From: Poseidonibacter ostreae
Lineage (GTDB): Bacteria > Campylobacterota > Campylobacteria > Campylobacterales > Arcobacteraceae
NCBI RefSeq assembly: GCF_009208055.1
Contig: NZ_WFKI01000003.1
Span: 1-64,000, forward strand
DNA length: 64,000 nucleotides
Reading direction: 5' to 3'
In this document: piece by piece, positions 27,098 through 36,128 of the stretch
Layout of the letters: each line of letters opens with the position of its first letter
How positions within the stretch are numbered: the stretch's first letter is position 1
Program-made: the position numbers and the translations under genes
Notes under the pieces: generated by a model
Seen by the model: the letters and a program-made list of their open reading frames with translations, nothing else
Told to the model about the DNA's origin: nothing
The model's database searches: none

Positions 27098-28520
27098 CTA
27101 AAGCCTTTTTTACACCATTTGCATAAGCAGATGATATTTTTTCAAAAAGTTCAATTTGTCTATTTATAATATCACTTGGAACACCTTGCATAGCTCCTGC
27201 TATATTTGAAAAAAGTTGACTTTTTTGATTATCATTCATTAAATTAAATAAATCTCTTGGCTGATAGAAATGATCATTATTTAAACTCCTATCATATCTA
27301 GCTGCATCACCTTCAATTGGATATGATGGTTCTAAATATTGAGCATCTTCCTTTGCTCCACCAAAACTATTTGGCTCATAAATAAGTCCAGCTTTTTTAT
27401 TTATATCTTCAAAACTCATAGAGCCATCTTTATGATATGTATTAACTTCATTTAAAGGTCTATTAATTGGTAAAGCTTCATAATGAGTTCCTACTCTATA
27501 TCTTTGAGCATCTGGATAAGCAAAACCTCTTGCTTGTAACATTTTATCAGGAGATAAAGCAATTCCAGGAACCATATTTGATGGTGAAAATGATGCTTGT
27601 TCTACTTCATTAAAGTAATTATTTGGATTTCTATTTAACTCTAACACACCAACATCTATAAGTGGATACTCTTTTTGAGACCAAACTTTTGTTAAATCAA
27701 AAGGATTGTCTTTATGATTAGAAGCTTCTTCTTCACTCATTACTTGTATCTTTAAATCCCATTTTGGGTAATCTTTATTTTCAATTGATTCATATAAATC
27801 TTTTTGAGAGCTTTCTCTATCATTTGCAATAATTTTATTACCCTCTTCATTTGTAAGATTTTTAATACCTTGCTGTGTTTTAAAATGAAATTTAACCCAA
27901 GTTCTTTCATTGTTTTTATTTATAAAACTATATGTATGAGAACCAAATCCATGCATATGTCTATAATCAGTGGGTAAGCCACGATCTGAAAATAAAATTG
28001 TAATTTGATGTAAAGACTCTGGAGTTAATGACCAAAAATCCCACATTGCAGTTGTATTACGCATATTTGTTCTTGGGTCTCTTTTTTGAGTATGTGCAAA
28101 ATCTGGAAACTTATATGGATCTGCTACAAAAAATATAGGTGTATTATTTCCAACTAAATCCCAATTTCCCTCTTGTGTATAAAATTTTATTGCAAAACCT
28201 CTTACATCTCTTTCTGCATCAGCAGCACCTCTTTCACCTGCAACTGTAGAAAATCTTAAAAATAAAGGAGTTTCTTTTCCTACTTCATTAAAGATATCTG
28301 CTTTTGTATATTTTGTTATATCATTAGTTATAGTTAAAGTACCATGAGCTCCTGAACCTTTTGCATGCATAGTTCGTTCAGGTATTCTTTCTCTATTCTG
28401 GTGTGCAAGTTTTTCTATTAAATAGTAATCTTGCATTAATAATGGTCCACGCTCACCTGCTGTTAATGAGTCTTGATGACTACCAACTTTTTCACCTGCT
28501 GTTGTTGTTATTGTTTTCAT
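27078..28520 (-). CDS. katA: Catalase (monofunctional, haem)
   Basis: Breaks hydrogen peroxide into water and oxygen. The 480-residue small-subunit catalase shows the distal His motif FDRERIPERTMHAKGSGAHG-like block (NRERIPERTMHAKGSG), FIRFST-like FLRFSTVAGERG, and the proximal tyrosine signature RYRVGTHYEALPINRP-like block. A TTAAAGGA/TCCTTTAA inverted repeat at 28572-28596 lies upstream and may be a peroxide-regulator site. Downstream it overlaps the ankyrin gene. Confidence 0.97.
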   Translation of the reverse strand: MKTITTTAGEKVGSHQDSLTAGERGPLLMQDYYLIEKLAHQNRERIPERTMHAKGSGAHGTLTITNDITKYTKADIFNEVGKETPLFLRFSTVAGERGAADAERDVRGFAIKFYTQEGNWDLVGNNTPIFFVADPYKFPDFAHTQKRDPRTNMRNTTAMWDFWSLTPESLHQITILFSDRGLPTDYRHMHGFGSHTYSFINKNNERTWVKFHFKTQQGIKNLTNEEGNKIIANDRESSQKDLYESIENKDYPKWDLKIQVMSEEEASNHKDNPFDLTKVWSQKEYPLIDVGVLELNRNPNNYFNEVEQASFSPSNMVPGIALSPDKMLQARGFAYPDAQRYRVGTHYEALPINRPLNEVNTYHKDGSMSFEDINKKAGLIYEPNSFGGAKEDAQYLEPSYPIEGDAARYDRSLNNDHFYQPRDLFNLMNDNQKSQLFSNIAGAMQGVPSDIINRQIELFEKISSAYANGVKKALDDCSNN

Positions 28521-28571
28521 TTCTTTATCCTTCTATTTTTACTTTATTTAAGAAGTATGTCATAGAAAAAC

Positions 28572-28596
28572 TTAAAGGATAATTATTTTCCTTTAA
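28572..28596. promoter_or_regulatory. Inverted repeat upstream of catalase, candidate operator
   Basis: Eight-bp arms TTAAAGGA / TCCTTTAA separated by 9 bases (TAATTATTT), about 50 bases before the catalase start and next to TATA-rich sequence. Its position suits a repressor such as PerR or Fur, but the exact motif of such a regulator was not verified. Confidence 0.45.
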
Positions 28597-28630
28597 TAAT
28601 ATTTATATATTGTATAATTAATATTAAAGT

Positions 28631-28897
28631 TTATTTAAAATTGATTTCACTAAATTTAGCATTTTGAGTAAGTACTTTTAACTTTTTAATGTTTTCTAAT
28701 ATAATAAGTTTATTAATATTTTCACTTGTAATAACCACACACTCTTCTCTTTCATCATTTAATTTTGTATCAACTGCAATTCCTCTAAAAATTTCTTCAT
28801 TAATAGTATGAATTTCAATTTTATATTTGTATAAACATACTATTTCAATATGGTCATATAAACTGCAACTTATTTGTGTTTTATTCAATGTTTTCAA
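28631..28897 (-). CDS. Rof/YaeO-like Rho-binding antiterminator
   Basis: An 88-residue protein resembling the E. coli Rho inhibitor Rof, which binds the RNA-entry face of Rho and blocks termination. The alignment by eye is good over the ISCSLYDHIEIVC opening (Rof: INCDDYDNLELAC) and continues over a basic-acidic beta core including FRGIAVDTKLNDE and ITSENINKLIILENIKKL. The start appears to be TTG at 28897, adjacent to an AAAGGAAA site; a second TTG at 28888 is an alternative. It lies upstream of catalase on the same strand. Confidence 0.68.
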   Translation of the reverse strand: MKTLNKTQISCSLYDHIEIVCLYKYKIEIHTINEEIFRGIAVDTKLNDEREECVVITSENINKLIILENIKKLKVLTQNAKFSEINFK

Positions 28898-28989
28898 TTT
28901 CCTTTATATTTATTGTAAATAACTATATCAAAGATAATAAGATAAATGGTACAATTTCAAAAATTTTGTATTAAAATAGGTAGCTATAT

Positions 28990-30018
28990 ATGAAAAAAAG
29001 AATATTATTAAATGGTGTTGGACGTATTGGAAAGATCATTTTACGATTGTTAGATAAAAATGATACTTTTGAAATAGTTTCAATAAATGAAATAAATCCT
29101 TATATTAAAAATATTGTTTATTCAATAAACCATGATTCAACTTACGGAAATATTGAAAATAAATTCAAAATTATAGACAATAATTATATACAAAATAGCT
29201 CTTCTAAAATAAAAATATTAAATCACTCTTGTTTAAAAGATATAAACCTCAGCAATATTGATATTATAATTGATGCAAGTGGAAAAAAAGAAGATAAGAA
29301 TATTTTACAAAACCTTGATGTTGATGCAGTTTTTTTAACACATCCAAATTCAAATGCAGATATAAACCTAATATTGGGAGTAAATGAAAAACAACTTGAC
29401 AAAAAAATTCATAAAATCATCTCAACAAGTTCATGTAATGCAACAGCACTACTTCCTGCTTTAAATCTTTTAAAAGAAGAAAAAGGGATTTTTTGTGGAG
29501 ATATTGTAACTATTCATCCATTATTAAATCATCAAAGAGTTTTAGATGGAAGCTTTGTAGGAAGTCCTACAAGAGATGTTGAGTGTAACTTTGAATTTGG
29601 ACGATCTTCTACTCAAAATATTATTCCAAATAAAACAACTACAATTGAAGCTTGCTCATATATTCTTCCTAATATCAATTCAGATTTAATTTCCTCTAGT
29701 TCTTTAAGAGTTCCAACTGACACAGTGGGTGCTATTAATGTTACTTTATTTACAGAAGAATCATCTACAAAAGAAGAGATAATAAATATCTTTGAAGAGT
29801 ATGAAAAAAATCAAAAGTTTCCTATTATGTTAAATAATTATGAACCTTTAGTTTCAAGTGACTTTAAAAAAGAGAATAAAACTACTATCATAGATCATAG
29901 ATATACAGATGTTAAAAATAATAAAATGATTAAACTTCTACTTTGGTACGATAATGAATGGGGATATGCTTCTAAAGTTGTTGAGATTTTAAAGTATTAT
30001 AGAAATAAAAAAGATTAG
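28990..30018 (+). CDS. Divergent glyceraldehyde-3-phosphate dehydrogenase-like protein
   Basis: NAD-binding aldehyde dehydrogenase of the GAPDH family, 342 residues. Present are the nucleotide-binding NGVGRIGK, the catalytic Cys in STSSCNATALLP (normal: SNASCTTNCLAP), the catalytic His in TIHPLLNHQRVLD, IIPNKTTT, and the C-terminal LLWYDNEWGYASKV. The changed active-site loop and Asn/Ile-rich composition make it a divergent paralogue, possibly with a different sugar-phosphate or a side role. It has its own unit, followed by a terminator. Confidence 0.83.
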   Translation: MKKRILLNGVGRIGKIILRLLDKNDTFEIVSINEINPYIKNIVYSINHDSTYGNIENKFKIIDNNYIQNSSSKIKILNHSCLKDINLSNIDIIIDASGKKEDKNILQNLDVDAVFLTHPNSNADINLILGVNEKQLDKKIHKIISTSSCNATALLPALNLLKEEKGIFCGDIVTIHPLLNHQRVLDGSFVGSPTRDVECNFEFGRSSTQNIIPNKTTTIEACSYILPNINSDLISSSSLRVPTDTVGAINVTLFTEESSTKEEIINIFEEYEKNQKFPIMLNNYEPLVSSDFKKENKTTIIDHRYTDVKNNKMIKLLLWYDNEWGYASKVVEILKYYRNKKD

Positions 30019-30021
30019 GAT

Positions 30022-30060
30022 ATAAAAAAAGGCTAAGTTCAAATAAGCTTAGCCTTTTTT
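30022..30060. terminator. Bidirectional Rho-independent terminator
   Basis: Stem AGGCTAAG / CTTAGCCT flanked by A7 on the left and T6 on the right. It ends the GAPDH-like gene (plus) and purM (minus). Confidence 0.88.
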
Positions 30061-30086
30061 ATTAAATGAAAAATGAAAAAAGTTTA

Positions 30087-31082
30087 TTAGATAAACTCAA
30101 CACCTTTTTCTCCAGCTGCAATTTCACCAATAACATAACCATCAGTATTAGCAAGTACTGCATCAACATTAGCAGGATTTACAACTAAAACCATACCAAC
30201 ACCCATATTAAATGTTCTATACATTTCTTCTAATTCTACATGCTCACCCATAAATTCAAAAATAGGTAAAACTCTAACAGAGTCTCTTTTTACAACTGCT
30301 TTTAAATTATCAGGTAAAACTCTTGGTAAGTTTTCAGTAATTCCACCACCAGTAATATGTGCTAATGCATTAATATTATCTTTATTAGCTTTGAACTCTT
30401 TTACATAAATTCTAGTTGGTTCTAATAATACATCTTTTAAAGGTTTTCCTTGGAAATCATCATCAAGTGACATACCTAATTTATCTAATAATAGTTTTCT
30501 AACTAATGAAAAACCATTTGAGTGAATACCAGAAGATGGTAATGCAATTAAAGTATCACCTGCAGCAATTCTTTCAATTCTATTTAACTCTTCTTTTTCT
30601 GCAATTCCAACACAAAAACCAGCTAAATCAAAATCACCCTCTTTATACATTCCAGGCATTTCAGCAGTTTCTCCACCAACAAGCGCACATTCAGATCTAA
30701 TACAACCTTCAGCTATTCCTTTTACAACATCTGTTGCTTCTTCAACTTCAAGTTTTGCAGTTGCATAGTAATCTAGGAAAAATAATGGTTCACCAAAGTT
30801 ACATAATAAATCATTTGTACACATAGCAACTAAATCAATTCCAACAGTATCAAATTGTTTACAATCAATTGCTAACTTAAGTTTTGTTCCAACTCCATCA
30901 GTACCTGAAAGAATAACAGGTTGTTTATATCCAGTAGGTAATTCAAAAGCCCCTGCAAAAGAACCTATTCCACCTAAAACACCTGGTATCATTGTTGATT
31001 TTACATATGGTTTGATATTTTCTACAAACTGATTACCAGCATCGATATCTACGCCTGCGTCTTTGTAACTAACTGTGCTCAT
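30087..31082 (-). CDS. purM: Phosphoribosylformylglycinamidine cyclo-ligase (AIR synthetase)
   Basis: ATP-dependent step 5 of purine synthesis. The 331-residue protein starts SYKDAGVDIDAGN. It has the conserved GTDGVGTKLKLA, MCTNDLLCNFGEPLFFLDYYA, VGGETAEMPGMY and ITGGGITENLPRVLP motifs in order. It is a single gene, divergent from the SpeE-like gene, with an AGGTGAATA ribosome site. Confidence 0.97.
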   Translation of the reverse strand: MSTVSYKDAGVDIDAGNQFVENIKPYVKSTMIPGVLGGIGSFAGAFELPTGYKQPVILSGTDGVGTKLKLAIDCKQFDTVGIDLVAMCTNDLLCNFGEPLFFLDYYATAKLEVEEATDVVKGIAEGCIRSECALVGGETAEMPGMYKEGDFDLAGFCVGIAEKEELNRIERIAAGDTLIALPSSGIHSNGFSLVRKLLLDKLGMSLDDDFQGKPLKDVLLEPTRIYVKEFKANKDNINALAHITGGGITENLPRVLPDNLKAVVKRDSVRVLPIFEFMGEHVELEEMYRTFNMGVGMVLVVNPANVDAVLANTDGYVIGEIAAGEKGVEFI

Positions 31083-31180
31083 TATTCACCTTTTTAATTG
31101 TCTTTGCTTTAATCATTGATTAATTTAAAATATTTTTGCTATTATATCAAAATGTTTATAAATATTAAGGACTATATATA

Positions 31181-31726
31181 ATGAAAGATAACAAGGCATT
31201 TAATGAAATGATGGTACACGTACCATTATGTACTCATAAAGAAGCTTCAAAAGTACTAGTTATTGGTACTGCTAGTGAAGACTTAAAAGCACAGGCGCAA
31301 AAGCATTCATATTCAACTGTTGAATTTGGAGACTCATCACTTTTAACATCAAAAAATGAAAAAGATATTGACGTTATAATTTTAACTGATGTAAATCTTG
31401 ATGAATTACTTTTAGCAAACATAGAAAGAATCTTAAGTGATGATGGTTTAATCTCATTTGCAACTTCAGCTTTTTCAAGAGATGAAAAGCAATTAAAAAA
31501 AGATTTACTTTTAGTAGGTACTAAATTCTGGATTGCCATGCCATTTAAATTTGGACATAGCACTTCAATATTAGCTTCTAAAAAATATCATCCAACAGCA
31601 GATTTAATTTTACAAAGATCTGATTTTATTGATGATTTAAACTACTACTCTTCTGAAATACATAATGCTTCATTTGTATTTCCAGCTAGTGAACACAGAG
31701 AATTAACTGGCATAGCTAAAAGATAA
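31181..31726 (+). CDS. SpeE-like protein lacking the N-terminal domain
   Basis: Resembles the divergent spermidine synthases of Campylobacterota. By eye it matches the Helicobacter type from VHVPLCTHKEASKVLVIG through KFWIAMPFKFGHSTSILAS and the C-terminal YYSSEIHNASFVFP. At 181 residues it lacks the ~55-residue N-terminal beta domain, and the glycine-rich SAM-site motif is weak (GTASEDL). The ATG at 31181 has a good AAGGA site with 9-base spacing, so the short form seems genuine. Activity may be lost or changed. Its own promoter region overlaps purM's. Confidence 0.75.
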   Translation: MKDNKAFNEMMVHVPLCTHKEASKVLVIGTASEDLKAQAQKHSYSTVEFGDSSLLTSKNEKDIDVIILTDVNLDELLLANIERILSDDGLISFATSAFSRDEKQLKKDLLLVGTKFWIAMPFKFGHSTSILASKKYHPTADLILQRSDFIDDLNYYSSEIHNASFVFPASEHRELTGIAKR

Positions 31727-31772
31727 AACTACTATTAAATTTAAATAAATCTTAATTATTGTAGAATCTTAC

Positions 31773-32363
31773 ATGATTAATGATTTATTTAAAAATGCAA
31801 TCGCCTTAACAGGTGGAATTTCTACGGGTAAAAGTACAGTTTGTAACCTTTTTAAACTTCATGGTTTTCTTACAATTGATGCGGATTTAATCGCACATAG
31901 ATTACTTGATGAAAACTCATCAAAAATAGTCTCTATGTTTGGAGAACAATATGTTGAAAATGGAAAAGTATTAAGAAAAGAGTTAGGTAAAATCATCTTC
32001 TCAAATGAAGAGAACAAACTTAAACTTGAAGCTTTACTTCACCCACTAATTAAAGAAGAGATTATAAAAGAATCAAAAATATTCGAAGAACAGAATAAGC
32101 CATATTTTGTTGATATTCCTTTATTCTTTGAAAAAATGAATTATCCAATTCCAAAATCTTTAGTAGTTTATACACCAAGAGATATTCAAATTCAAAGATT
32201 AATGAAAAGAGATAATATTGATGAAGCAGAAGCTAAATTAAAAATTTCAAATCAAATGGATATAGAAAAGAAGAAAAATTTAGCAGATATGGTAATAGAC
32301 AATTCAAAAAATTTAAAACATCTTCAAAATGAAGTTGAAAGAATAATGGGAGAAATCATATGA
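31773..32363 (+). CDS. coaE: Dephospho-CoA kinase
   Basis: Last step of coenzyme A synthesis, 196 residues. Walker A is ALTGGISTGKST, then the family motifs IDADLIAH (substrate Asp) and LLHPLIKEE, and PYFVDIPLFFE, all at usual distances. The start lies 46 bases after the SpeE-like gene. The stop overlaps the dapF start by 4 bases, so they are translationally coupled. Confidence 0.95.
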   Translation: MINDLFKNAIALTGGISTGKSTVCNLFKLHGFLTIDADLIAHRLLDENSSKIVSMFGEQYVENGKVLRKELGKIIFSNEENKLKLEALLHPLIKEEIIKESKIFEEQNKPYFVDIPLFFEKMNYPIPKSLVVYTPRDIQIQRLMKRDNIDEAEAKLKISNQMDIEKKKNLADMVIDNSKNLKHLQNEVERIMGEII

Positions 32364-33097
32364 CATACACAAAATATAGTGCAAGTGGAAATGACTTTGT
32401 GATTTTTCACACATTTATAAAAAAAGACTACTCAAAAGAAGCTATTGAACTTTGTAATAGAACAGAAGGAATTGGAGCTGATGGCTTAATAGTACTAGTT
32501 CCAAATGAGAAAGCAGACTTTGAGTGGTTATTTTATAACAGTGATGGAAGTGATGCTTCAATGTGTGGGAATGGTACAAGAGCCTGTGCTCATTATGCCT
32601 TTAAAAATGGATTAGCTCCTAATTCAATGCAGTTTTTAACAGGTGCTGGCTTAATTAAATCAATTGTTGAAGAAGATATTGTCGAAACTCAATTAACTGC
32701 TCCTCTTGTTATAAAAGACGAGTTTGAACAAGATGGTTTTACTTGGTATTTAGTAGATACTGGTGTTCCACATTTAGTTACTATTGTGGATAATTTAGAA
32801 GATTATGATCATGATTTATGTGCGAAAATGAGATATGAGCATAATGCAAATGTTAACTTTGCAAAAATAGAAAATGGTGTTATAAAAGTTAGAACTTATG
32901 AAAGAGGAGTAGAAGGTGAAACACTAGCTTGTGGAACTGGAATGGCTGCTTGTTTTTTAAGAGCAAATAATTTAAATCTAGTTTCTAATAAAACTTTTGT
33001 TTATCCAAAAAGTGACGAAGAACTTACTTTATCTTTAGTGGATAATACTATTTATTTTAAAGGTGCTGTAAAAAATGTTTTTACAACAACTAGGTAA
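32360..33097 (+). CDS. dapF: Diaminopimelate epimerase
   Basis: Converts LL- to meso-diaminopimelate for lysine and peptidoglycan. The 245-residue protein has the start motif YTKYSASGNDFVIF and both catalytic cysteines: the first in SMCGNGTRACAHYA (about residue 74), the second in LACGTGMAAC (about 195). It is the short Campylobacterota form. It overlaps coaE and is followed 6 bases later by the glucosaminidase gene, giving a small cell-envelope operon. Confidence 0.96.
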   Translation: MTYTKYSASGNDFVIFHTFIKKDYSKEAIELCNRTEGIGADGLIVLVPNEKADFEWLFYNSDGSDASMCGNGTRACAHYAFKNGLAPNSMQFLTGAGLIKSIVEEDIVETQLTAPLVIKDEFEQDGFTWYLVDTGVPHLVTIVDNLEDYDHDLCAKMRYEHNANVNFAKIENGVIKVRTYERGVEGETLACGTGMAACFLRANNLNLVSNKTFVYPKSDEELTLSLVDNTIYFKGAVKNVFTTTR

Positions 33098-33103
33098 ATA
33101 GTT

Positions 33104-33835
33104 ATGAAAATTACTAAGATTTTTTTTGCTATTTTTATAGTTTTTTCTTTAAATTTATTTGCAAAAGGAATGCCTAGTGAGTATTACAAAATAAAAGATA
33201 CAAAAAAAGCAAAAGATTATTTTGCTGAATATATTTATAAATTAACAAAAAAAGAGAATTTAAAAATTTTAGAAGAAAGAACTTTTGTAAAAAAAACACT
33301 TTCCTCTAATAAAACAAATATCACTAAAAAAGACTTAAAAAAACTAAGTGAGCTTCAAAAAAGATACAGAGTAAAAGAACTTTATGATTTAAAATCTTAT
33401 ATGTTGAAAATTGATGTTATTCCTCCAGCAATGAGTATTGCACAAGCTGCAGTTGAAAGTGCTTGGGGTAAAAGTAGATTTACAAAAAAAGCCAATAATA
33501 TTTTTGGACATTGGACATATAATGCAAAAAATGGAATTGTTCCAAAAAGAAGAGCAGCTGGTTCTAAGCATTTAATTAGAGTATTTAATAATTTACAAGA
33601 TTCTCTTAGTGCTTATATGTTAAATCTAAATAGACATACAGCTTATAAATCTTTTCGTGAAAAAAGATATCAAGCACGTATAAAAAATAAAAATCCAATG
33701 GGAATGGAATTATCCCAAACAATGTTAAAATATTCTGGTATTGGAAAAAAATACTTAGCTATATTAAAATCCGTTATAAAAAAGAATAATCTTACAAACT
33801 ATGATAAAAGATTTTATCAAGAGACACAAAAATAA
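33104..33835 (+). CDS. Exported glucosaminidase-domain protein (Bax/FlgJ-like)
   Basis: Predicted peptidoglycan hydrolase, 243 residues. A signal peptide (about residues 1-20) is followed by a helical N-terminal part and a glucosaminidase domain (about 95-235). The catalytic glutamate is in AQAAVESAWGKS, followed by KANNIFGHW and the RVFNNLQDSLSAYMLNLNRH block typical of Bax. It follows dapF by 6 bases, consistent with a wall-maintenance role. FlgJ fusion with flagellar parts is not present. Confidence 0.87.
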   Translation: MKITKIFFAIFIVFSLNLFAKGMPSEYYKIKDTKKAKDYFAEYIYKLTKKENLKILEERTFVKKTLSSNKTNITKKDLKKLSELQKRYRVKELYDLKSYMLKIDVIPPAMSIAQAAVESAWGKSRFTKKANNIFGHWTYNAKNGIVPKRRAAGSKHLIRVFNNLQDSLSAYMLNLNRHTAYKSFREKRYQARIKNKNPMGMELSQTMLKYSGIGKKYLAILKSVIKKNNLTNYDKRFYQETQK

Positions 33836-33855
33836 ATTAAAATTAAGGAATAAAT

Positions 33856-35025
33856 ATGAATTTCACAGCACCTTTAAAATCTGACTCTATAAAAATTATG
33901 CTTCTAGGAAGTGGCGAGTTAGGAAAAGAAGTTGTAATCGAAGCACAAAGACTTGGAATTGAAACTATTGCAGTTGACAGTTATAACAATGCACCAGCAC
34001 AACTAGTAGCAAATAAATCTTATACAATTAATATGAAAAATAAAGAAGAAATATTAGATGTAATTAGAAGAGAAAAGCCTACTTATATATTACCTGAAGT
34101 TGAAGCTATTAATATTCAAGCACTTTTTACAGCCGAAGAAGAAGGTTTTCATGTAATTCCAAATGCCAATGCGGTTAATAAAACAATGAATAGAAAAAAC
34201 ATTCGTGAATTTGCAGCAGTTGACCTTGGTGTAAAAACTGGTGGCTATGAGTTTGTAAGTACTTTTGAACAGCTACAAGTTGCTGCAGATAAAATGGGTT
34301 TCCCTTGTGTAATTAAACCTGTTATGAGCTCTTCTGGACATGGACAAAGTGTTGCTAAGAAAAAAGAAGATTTACAAGAATCATGGGAAATAGCAAAAGA
34401 AGCAAGAGGGGATGCTAGCGAATTAATCGTTGAAGAGTTTATTACTTTTGATTATGAAATCACTATGTTAACTGTAAGAAATGAAAAGCAAACTGTATTT
34501 TGTGAACCTATTGGTCATATTCAACAAGATGGTGATTTTATCTTTTCATGGCAGCCTATGAATATGAGTGAAGAAGCTAAGAAAAAAGCGCAAGATATTG
34601 CCAAAACTGTAACTGATGGTTTAGGTGGTCGTGGTATTTTTGGTGTTGAGATGTTTGTAAAGGGTGATGAAGTATATTTTTCAGAAGTGAGTCCAAGACC
34701 ACATGATACAGGTATGGTTACTATGATTACTCAATCTGCTAGTGAATTTGCACTTCATGTACGTGCAGTTTTAGGACTTCCTTTAGATTATATTGATTAT
34801 GGTGCAGGAGCAAGTGCTGCTTATAAAGCAAGAAATGATACATTCAATCCACAAATTGATATTTTTGATCAATCTTTTACAAAAGATTCTATTATTAGAG
34901 TATTTGGAAAGCCTCAGAGCCATGTAGGAAGAAGAATGGCAGTAGCTTTAACATTTGATAAAGATTCTAGCGATAAAGCTTTACAAAAAGCTAAAGAAAT
35001 TATAGGAAATTTTGACGATAAATAG
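33856..35025 (+). CDS. purT: Formate-dependent phosphoribosylglycinamide formyltransferase
   Basis: ATP-grasp enzyme making formyl-GAR from formate in purine synthesis. At 389 residues, the motifs MLLGSGELGKEVVIEAQRLG, the ATP-grasp loop MSSSGHGQSVAKKKEDL and SEVSPRPHDTGMVT are complete. AAGGAATAAAT precedes the ATG. It is separated from the glucosaminidase gene by 20 bases and ends at a hairpin shared with the convergent operon. Confidence 0.96.
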   Translation: MNFTAPLKSDSIKIMLLGSGELGKEVVIEAQRLGIETIAVDSYNNAPAQLVANKSYTINMKNKEEILDVIRREKPTYILPEVEAINIQALFTAEEEGFHVIPNANAVNKTMNRKNIREFAAVDLGVKTGGYEFVSTFEQLQVAADKMGFPCVIKPVMSSSGHGQSVAKKKEDLQESWEIAKEARGDASELIVEEFITFDYEITMLTVRNEKQTVFCEPIGHIQQDGDFIFSWQPMNMSEEAKKKAQDIAKTVTDGLGGRGIFGVEMFVKGDEVYFSEVSPRPHDTGMVTMITQSASEFALHVRAVLGLPLDYIDYGAGASAAYKARNDTFNPQIDIFDQSFTKDSIIRVFGKPQSHVGRRMAVALTFDKDSSDKALQKAKEIIGNFDDK

Positions 35026-35046
35026 AACTAATATTTTAGTTCTATT
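35021..35046. terminator. Convergent hairpin after purT
   Basis: Ten-bp arms AATAGAACTA / TAGTTCTATT around a 6-base loop, overlapping both gene ends; only a weak T-run follows. It could stop either transcript. Confidence 0.5.
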
Positions 35047-36119
35047 TAGATTTTAAAAGAACAAGTATAGGCCATACCTTCATCTTCCATACTTGTAACT
35101 TCCATAGTAGCACCTAACATATTTGCAAGGTTTTTTGCTTCAATAATATACTTATTTTCTGTATCTGAAATAAAAAGTGTGTGAATATTTTTTACTTCAA
35201 ATCCGTTATTTTTAACTACTAATTGAATATTCTTCTTATGTACAAAAATATTTACTTCAACTAATTTATTAATTTTCCCTTTTTTCATCTCTTTTTTTAC
35301 TAAATCCATACATGACTGCTCTATAAAAGAAGAAATTATATTTTCAAGATAAAGAATATTGATATCAACTTTTTTATTTAAATTTAGATCTAAATTATAG
35401 TCTAAAGAGATTTTATATCTAAAGTTTGCATATATATAGTTATCTGCTCTTCTTTTATGTAATTCAAGTAAATAGTTTAAAGAAGAAAAATCTTTTACTT
35501 TTTCATTAGTTTTATTAAAGTTCGCAATAGTATATTCAAACTTCTTTAACTCTTCAAAATGTAGTCCAAAAGTATCAATAAGTTCAAAAATAAAAGTACT
35601 GTTAATTAAATCTTCAACTCCTAATTTATTTAAATATTTATCAACAATTGTAGTATCAAACATAGTTACTAAATATTTTAAATTGAATATTTTATTTTTT
35701 ATATTTGATAAAGTTTGAATATCTTTTAAAAGTTTCTTTTTAGACGTAGCTGGTATAACTTTTGTATCAAGATCCATTTCTAGTAAATCTAAAAAGTTTT
35801 TATCATCATATATTAAATTAACAGTCTCTATTTGACTTGATTTATTGCACTCTAATAATAAGAGTTTCATATACTCTTTTACAGCATCTAAAGCTTGATC
35901 TAATTCTGAGATTATTAGAAGAATTTTATTTTGCATTAAATCATGATGATCATTTAGTATTTGCCGATTTAACTTTGTTTTTCCACCATTTTCACTTATT
36001 AAAATTTTATCAAAAACAAATAATTCATTAAATATACTTGTAAAGGGTTTTATTTCTTCCGAAATATTTTTTATATGATGATTAACTTTTTCATTACATT
36101 CACCTACTATATTAGCCAA
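35046..36119 (-). CDS. Degenerate histidine-kinase-like protein of unknown function
   Basis: A 357-residue, largely helical cytoplasmic protein, last gene of the RCC1/pilus-like operon. The C-terminal 120 residues resemble a GHKL ATPase domain (an N-box-like NIISSFIEQSCMDLVKK, a VKNNGFEV in place of the usual DNGxG, and a final GATMEVTSMEDEGMAYTCSFKI-like strand set), but the ATP-binding signature is weak. No membrane helices or receiver are visible. It could be a pseudokinase that senses or assembles the complex; this is inference. It starts 9 bases after the SH3b gene. Confidence 0.55.
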   Translation of the reverse strand: MANIVGECNEKVNHHIKNISEEIKPFTSIFNELFVFDKILISENGGKTKLNRQILNDHHDLMQNKILLIISELDQALDAVKEYMKLLLLECNKSSQIETVNLIYDDKNFLDLLEMDLDTKVIPATSKKKLLKDIQTLSNIKNKIFNLKYLVTMFDTTIVDKYLNKLGVEDLINSTFIFELIDTFGLHFEELKKFEYTIANFNKTNEKVKDFSSLNYLLELHKRRADNYIYANFRYKISLDYNLDLNLNKKVDINILYLENIISSFIEQSCMDLVKKEMKKGKINKLVEVNIFVHKKNIQLVVKNNGFEVKNIHTLFISDTENKYIIEAKNLANMLGATMEVTSMEDEGMAYTCSFKI

Positions 36120-36128
36120 GAATACACC

